The position numbers were made by a program, and so were the translations under genes. A stretch of DNA of 16,864 nucleotides from Lachnospiraceae bacterium (GTDB lineage Bacteria > Bacillota_A > Clostridia > Lachnospirales > Lachnospiraceae), in contig JAGADM010000052.1 of the NCBI GenBank assembly GCA_017613595.1, positions 1 to 16,864 of the forward strand. Direction: 5' to 3'. Of this stretch, positions 14,611-16,864 are shown piece after piece. Under the pieces are notes generated by a model, which worked only from the letters and a program-made list of their open reading frames with translations, was not told the DNA's origin and did not search any database. Position 1 is the first letter of the stretch, and every line of letters starts with the position of its first letter.

Positions 14611-14650
14611 GAGCTGCTGCATAAGAAATGCCGCAGCTCTGTTTATGTTA
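14611..14650 (+). terminator. terminator-like hairpin at the end of the putative RNA
   Basis: GAGCTGCTGCAT (14611-14622) pairs with ATGCCGCAGCTC (14628-14639) with one mismatch around an AAGAA loop. A broken T-tract (TGTTTATGTT) follows. The stem is strong and the tail moderate. Confidence 0.65.
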
Positions 14651-14655
14651 AGGGG

Positions 14656-14686
14656 CATTTTCCTTTCGCGGAAAATGTGATATGAT
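14656..14686 (+). promoter_or_regulatory. extended -10 promoter of the macro-domain gene with a dyad operator in its spacer
   Basis: TATGAT (14681-14686) is preceded by TGA in the extended -10 position. A 17-bp spacer upstream places a weak -35, TTTTCC, at 14658-14663. A perfect 8-bp dyad, CATTTTCC (14656-14663) and GGAAAATG (14670-14677) around TTTCGC, covers the -35 and most of the spacer. A weak -35 overlain by a dyad suggests regulated expression. Confidence 0.6.
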
Positions 14687-14725
14687 GGAACCGGACCCTG
14701 AAAGGGCGCACATGGGAGGAAGAAT

Positions 14726-15928
14726 ATGCCGTTACTGTTTGTTAAGGGAGATATTACGAAGATTAAGGCGGATGCGATCGTCAATGCCGCGAACAATTCG
14801 CTGCTCGGCGGAGGCGGTGTGGACGGCGCGATCCACAGAACTGCCGGACCGGAGCTTCTTGCGGAGTGCCGGACGTTACACGGATGCGAAACCGGTGAGG
14901 CGAAGATCACCGCCGGATACCGTCTGCCCTGTAAATACGTGATACATACGGTGGGACCGGTTTATCAGGGAGGAACCCACGGGGAACCGGAGCTTCTTCG
15001 AAGCTGCTATTTAAAGAGCCTGGAGCTCGCTGCGGAGCATCAATGCGAAAGTGTCGCATTTCCCGCCATCTCAACAGGCGTGTACGGATATCCGAAGGAG
15101 GAAGCAGCCGAAATCGCGGCCGCCGCGGCCCGGGAATTCCTGGAAACGCACGAGATGACCGTCCTGTTCGTCTATTATAACGGTGCGGAAACGAGAGGCA
15201 GCCTGGCTTTGGCCGAGTATATCCGTTCGCATTGGTATGCGCCCGCGAAGTACAATGCTTTCTTCGTAAAGGACGAAGCGCCGAAGGAAGAGCGTAAAGG
15301 CGTTGCCGGACTTTTCAAAAGACGTAAGATGACCTGCGATTCCGCGATGCCGGTTGCGGCAGAGGCCGTGCCGGAAGCCGCGAAAGAGCAGGAAGCGGCC
15401 CTTTCGGAGGAGCTTCCTGAGGAAGATTTTGCGTGCGATGAGGCTGCGGGCAGTAAACCCGAAGGCTTCGGTATGGTTTCGGAGAACCGCGAAGCGTTCG
15501 CCGGCGCCGCCATGGCAGATGCCTGCCAGGCGATGCAGGCCGCGGCGTCCAAGCCGATGGGAGCTCGTCCGGATTTCCGCGGAATGCTGGATGAAAGCTT
15601 TTCCCAAATGCTTCTCAGAAAGATCGATGAGAGCGGAATGACCGATTCGGAGTGCTATCACCGCGCCAACATCGACCGGAAACTGTTTTCGAAGATAAGA
15701 AGCGACGCGCTGTACCGGCCGAGCAAGCCGACCGCGATCGCATTTGCCGTAGCGCTGCGGCTCCCGTCCGCCGAAGCGGAGGAAATGCTCAAAAAGGCGG
15801 GCTATGCGTTTTCTCAGAGTTCGCTCTTCGATGTGATCATTCGGTTCTTTATCGAACAGAAGGAATATGACATTTTAAAGATCAACGAGGAACTGTTCCG
15901 TTACGACCAGCCGCTTTTAGGAGCGTAA
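14726..15928 (+). CDS. macro domain protein with C-terminal small helical (HTH-like) domain
   Basis: A 400-residue, apparently cytosolic protein. Residues 1-175 form a MacroD/YmdB-like macro domain that binds ADP-ribose and probably removes acyl or ADP-ribosyl groups: FVKGDITKI (5-13), IVNAANN (18-24), [12 protein letters not shown] (26-37), IHTVGPVY (73-80) and [10 protein letters not shown] (114-123) are all intact. A low-complexity Ala/Glu linker (about 180-280) joins a C-terminal domain (about 285-400) with [34 protein letters not shown] and [15 protein letters not shown] recall this domain as common in Lachnospiraceae; its helices resemble an XRE-like fold, but the DNA-binding role is an inference. 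GGGAGG (14714-14719) fixes the start. The vWA gene follows after 204 bp. Exact substrate (O-acetyl-ADP-ribose or ADP-ribosylated protein or nucleic acid) is unknown. Confidence 0.9.
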   Translation: MPLLFVKGDITKIKADAIVNAANNSLLGGGGVDGAIHRTAGPELLAECRTLHGCETGEAKITAGYRLPCKYVIHTVGPVYQGGTHGEPELLRSCYLKSLELAAEHQCESVAFPAISTGVYGYPKEEAAEIAAAAAREFLETHEMTVLFVYYNGAETRGSLALAEYIRSHWYAPAKYNAFFVKDEAPKEERKGVAGLFKRRKMTCDSAMPVAAEAVPEAAKEQEAALSEELPEEDFACDEAAGSKPEGFGMVSENREAFAGAAMADACQAMQAAASKPMGARPDFRGMLDESFSQMLLRKIDESGMTDSECYHRANIDRKLFSKIRSDALYRPSKPTAIAFAVALRLPSAEAEEMLKKAGYAFSQSSLFDVIIRFFIEQKEYDILKINEELFRYDQPLLGA

Positions 15929-16017
15929 CACGCCGGAGAGGGCGTGCGGACATTCCGCGCATGTTTCGGTTGCCTGCAGTGCTGCAGGCTTCGGCAAATG
16001 TCCGAATGATTTTTCAG
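15929..16017 (+). other. stacked hairpins directly after the macro gene
   Basis: Starting at the base after the stop codon: CACGCC (15929-15934) pairs with GGCGTG (15941-15946) around GGAGAG. The next base starts CGGACATT (15947-15954), which pairs with AATGTCCG (15997-16004) and encloses GCCTGCA (15972-15978) with TGCAGGC (15983-15989). All stems are perfect and arranged without gaps. This dense structure is more than chance would give in 90 bases. It may be the leader of the vWA gene, a small RNA or an mRNA 3' structure. Confidence 0.55.
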
Positions 16018-16068
16018 AATACCGTCAAATGTCGCCTGCGAAGCGACCATTCGGCGGTATTTTTCTTT
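16018..16068 (+). terminator. branched terminator or attenuator upstream of the vWA gene
   Basis: AATACCG (16018-16024) pairs with CGGTATT (16055-16061), enclosing GTCGC (16031-16035) with GCGAC (16043-16047), and is followed by a T-rich tail (TTTTTCTTTT). I see no convincing promoter between it and the vWA start at 16133, so it could either end the macro transcript or act as an attenuator within a macro-vWA operon. A further perfect stem, GTCCGG (16092-16097) with CCGGAC (16104-16109), lies 10 bp before the vWA ribosome site. Confidence 0.7.
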
Positions 16069-16132
16069 TATGATGCAGATGTAAAGAAAAAGTCCGGCAG
16101 GGACCGGACAGAGAAATCAGGAGGAAACCAAT

Positions 16133-16801
16133 ATGAAGAACAATAAGAATATCGAAAGAACGAACAACGGCATTACCGAGATGGTATTTATCCTGGACCG
16201 CAGCGGCTCAATGGCCGGTCTTGTAAGCGACACGATCGGAGGTTTCAACGGCATGATTGAAAAGCAGAAGCAGGAAGACGGCAAGGCGTTCGTGACCACG
16301 GTTCTGTTCGATTCGACGGCGAGCACGCTTCATGACCGTATCGATCTGAACGATGTTCCGGTCATGACGGAACGCGAGTACGCGGTCGGCGGCTGCACGG
16401 CGCTTCTCGACGCGCTCGGCGGAACGATCAACCATATCCGCGACATTCACCGCTACATCCGCACGGAGGATGTTCCGGAGCACGTGATCTTCGTGGTAAC
16501 GACCGACGGACTTGAGAACGCGAGCAGAGAATACAAAGCCGACACCGTTAAGAAGATGGTAAAGGAGCAGCAGAAGAACGGCTGGGAGTTCCTGTTCCTC
16601 GGCGCGAACATTGACGCGGTCAAGACCGGCGAGAGCTTCGGATTTGCAAGACAGAATTCCGTCAACTACTGCGCGGACAGCGTCGGAACGCACACCCTCT
16701 TTGAAAGCGTTGCCGGAGCCGTCCAGTCCATGCGCAGAAAAGGAAAGGTCTGCGAAGACTGGGCGGAAGCCGTAAACGCGGATTACGAGAAGAGAAAATA
16801 A
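16133..16801 (+). CDS. von Willebrand factor A (vWA) domain protein with intact MIDAS
   Basis: A 222-residue single-domain vWA protein, apparently cytosolic because no signal peptide or membrane segment is visible. The metal-ion-dependent adhesion site is complete: DRSGS (Asp22, Ser24, Ser26), Thr89 in GGCTALLDA and Asp125 in VTTDGLEN. vWA domains of this bacterial type bind a divalent metal and mediate protein-protein contacts, often in stress or tellurite-resistance-like (TerY-type) and MoxR-chaperone systems. No MoxR ATPase or Ter protein is in this window, so the partner is unknown. AGGAGG (16119-16124) fixes the ATG. It follows the macro-domain gene across a structured gap, and a shared transcript is possible. 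Confidence 0.9.
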   Translation: MKNNKNIERTNNGITEMVFILDRSGSMAGLVSDTIGGFNGMIEKQKQEDGKAFVTTVLFDSTASTLHDRIDLNDVPVMTEREYAVGGCTALLDALGGTINHIRDIHRYIRTEDVPEHVIFVVTTDGLENASREYKADTVKKMVKEQQKNGWEFLFLGANIDAVKTGESFGFARQNSVNYCADSVGTHTLFESVAGAVQSMRRKGKVCEDWAEAVNADYEKRK

Positions 16802-16815
16802 CCCCGCGCTGCATC

Positions 16816-16844
16816 TTGCAAGAGAGCCCCTTCGTTGTTATAAT
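16816..16844 (+). promoter_or_regulatory. promoter for a gene beyond the window
   Basis: TTGCAA (16816-16821), a 17-bp spacer and a perfect TATAAT (16839-16844). Transcription would start near 16851, and the gene it serves lies outside the window. No terminator is visible between the vWA stop and this promoter. Confidence 0.65.
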
Positions 16845-16864
16845 CTAGACAAATACGACCCCGC

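Larger units (their letters stand above)
14009..14650 (+). ncRNA. putative large structured non-coding RNA, family not recognised
   Basis: About 630-640 nt between a consensus promoter and a terminator-like hairpin, with no supportable protein gene on either strand. The plus strand is strongly A-rich and poor in T, unlike the flanking genes, which suits an RNA with many unpaired A-rich joints. Local stems near the 5' end are CC-A-ATCCG (14025-14032) with CGGAT-G-GG (14043-14050) and GGCC (14049-14052) with GGCC (14060-14063). The last two share two bases and so are alternatives at their boundary. The 3' half is six tandem hairpin repeats. The size, A-rich joints and lack of ORFs resemble ornate large bacterial RNAs (OLE, GOLLD, ROOL classes) in general style only. 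The alternative is a decayed or satellite-like repeat region. Direction is set by the promoter and terminator. Confidence 0.6.

Noticed and set aside
16208..16693. Minus-strand frame of 161 codons opposite the vWA gene
   Set aside because: It is a shadow of the strongly supported vWA gene and has no ribosome site or domain.

Overview
The window reads as a chromosomal segment of a Gram-positive anaerobe of the Bacillota, most likely a gut or rumen member of the Lachnospiraceae. This is an inference from protein character (NrtR-type Nudix regulator, monofunctional biotin ligase, a GH5 cellulase with a Pro/Thr linker, a macro domain fused to a small helical domain), from strong AGGAGG-type ribosome sites and from near-consensus sigma-A promoters. 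Most promoters I call have a 17-bp spacer. Coding DNA is moderately GC-rich. One non-coding block, about 13.84-14.65 kb, is strikingly A-rich and stands out.

Layout. (1) 1-2327, sulfur assimilation: the 3' part of an O-acetylhomoserine sulfhydrylase (metY type), then cysK behind its own promoter. (2) 2371-4120, minus strand: a secreted GH5 endoglucanase with a C-terminal membrane anchor, with its promoter and terminator. (3) 4154-5820: an NrtR-like regulator with a degenerate Nudix box, whose promoter carries a perfect 12-bp palindrome over the -10, followed by birA and a bidirectional terminator. (4) 5826-6599, minus strand: a histidine phosphatase with a full-consensus promoter, divergent from (5) 6671-10475, two translationally coupled ABC exporter half-transporters. 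(6) 10509-13835: a zinc-ribbon membrane protein and a single-chain ABC importer (permease fused to ATPase), 12 bp apart. (7) 13836-14655: no credible protein gene. It holds a 15-bp inverted repeat, a strong promoter, about 630 nt of A-rich sequence with six tandem 56-59-bp hairpin repeats, and a terminator-like hairpin. I interpret this as a gene for a large structured non-coding RNA. (8) 14656-16801: a macro-domain/helical-domain protein and a vWA (MIDAS) protein, separated by a highly structured intergenic region that could act as an attenuator. A last promoter at 16816-16844 points out of the window.

How parts work together. metY and cysK both consume sulfide and O-acetylated amino acids to make homocysteine and cysteine. 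The ABC pair is probably one heterodimeric exporter. The zinc-ribbon protein and the fused importer are probably co-transcribed. The macro and vWA genes may form a nucleotide-signalling or stress module next to the RNA locus, but no functional link is shown by the sequence. The most novel-looking item is the putative RNA at about 14009-14650. I cannot assign it to a known family by eye.
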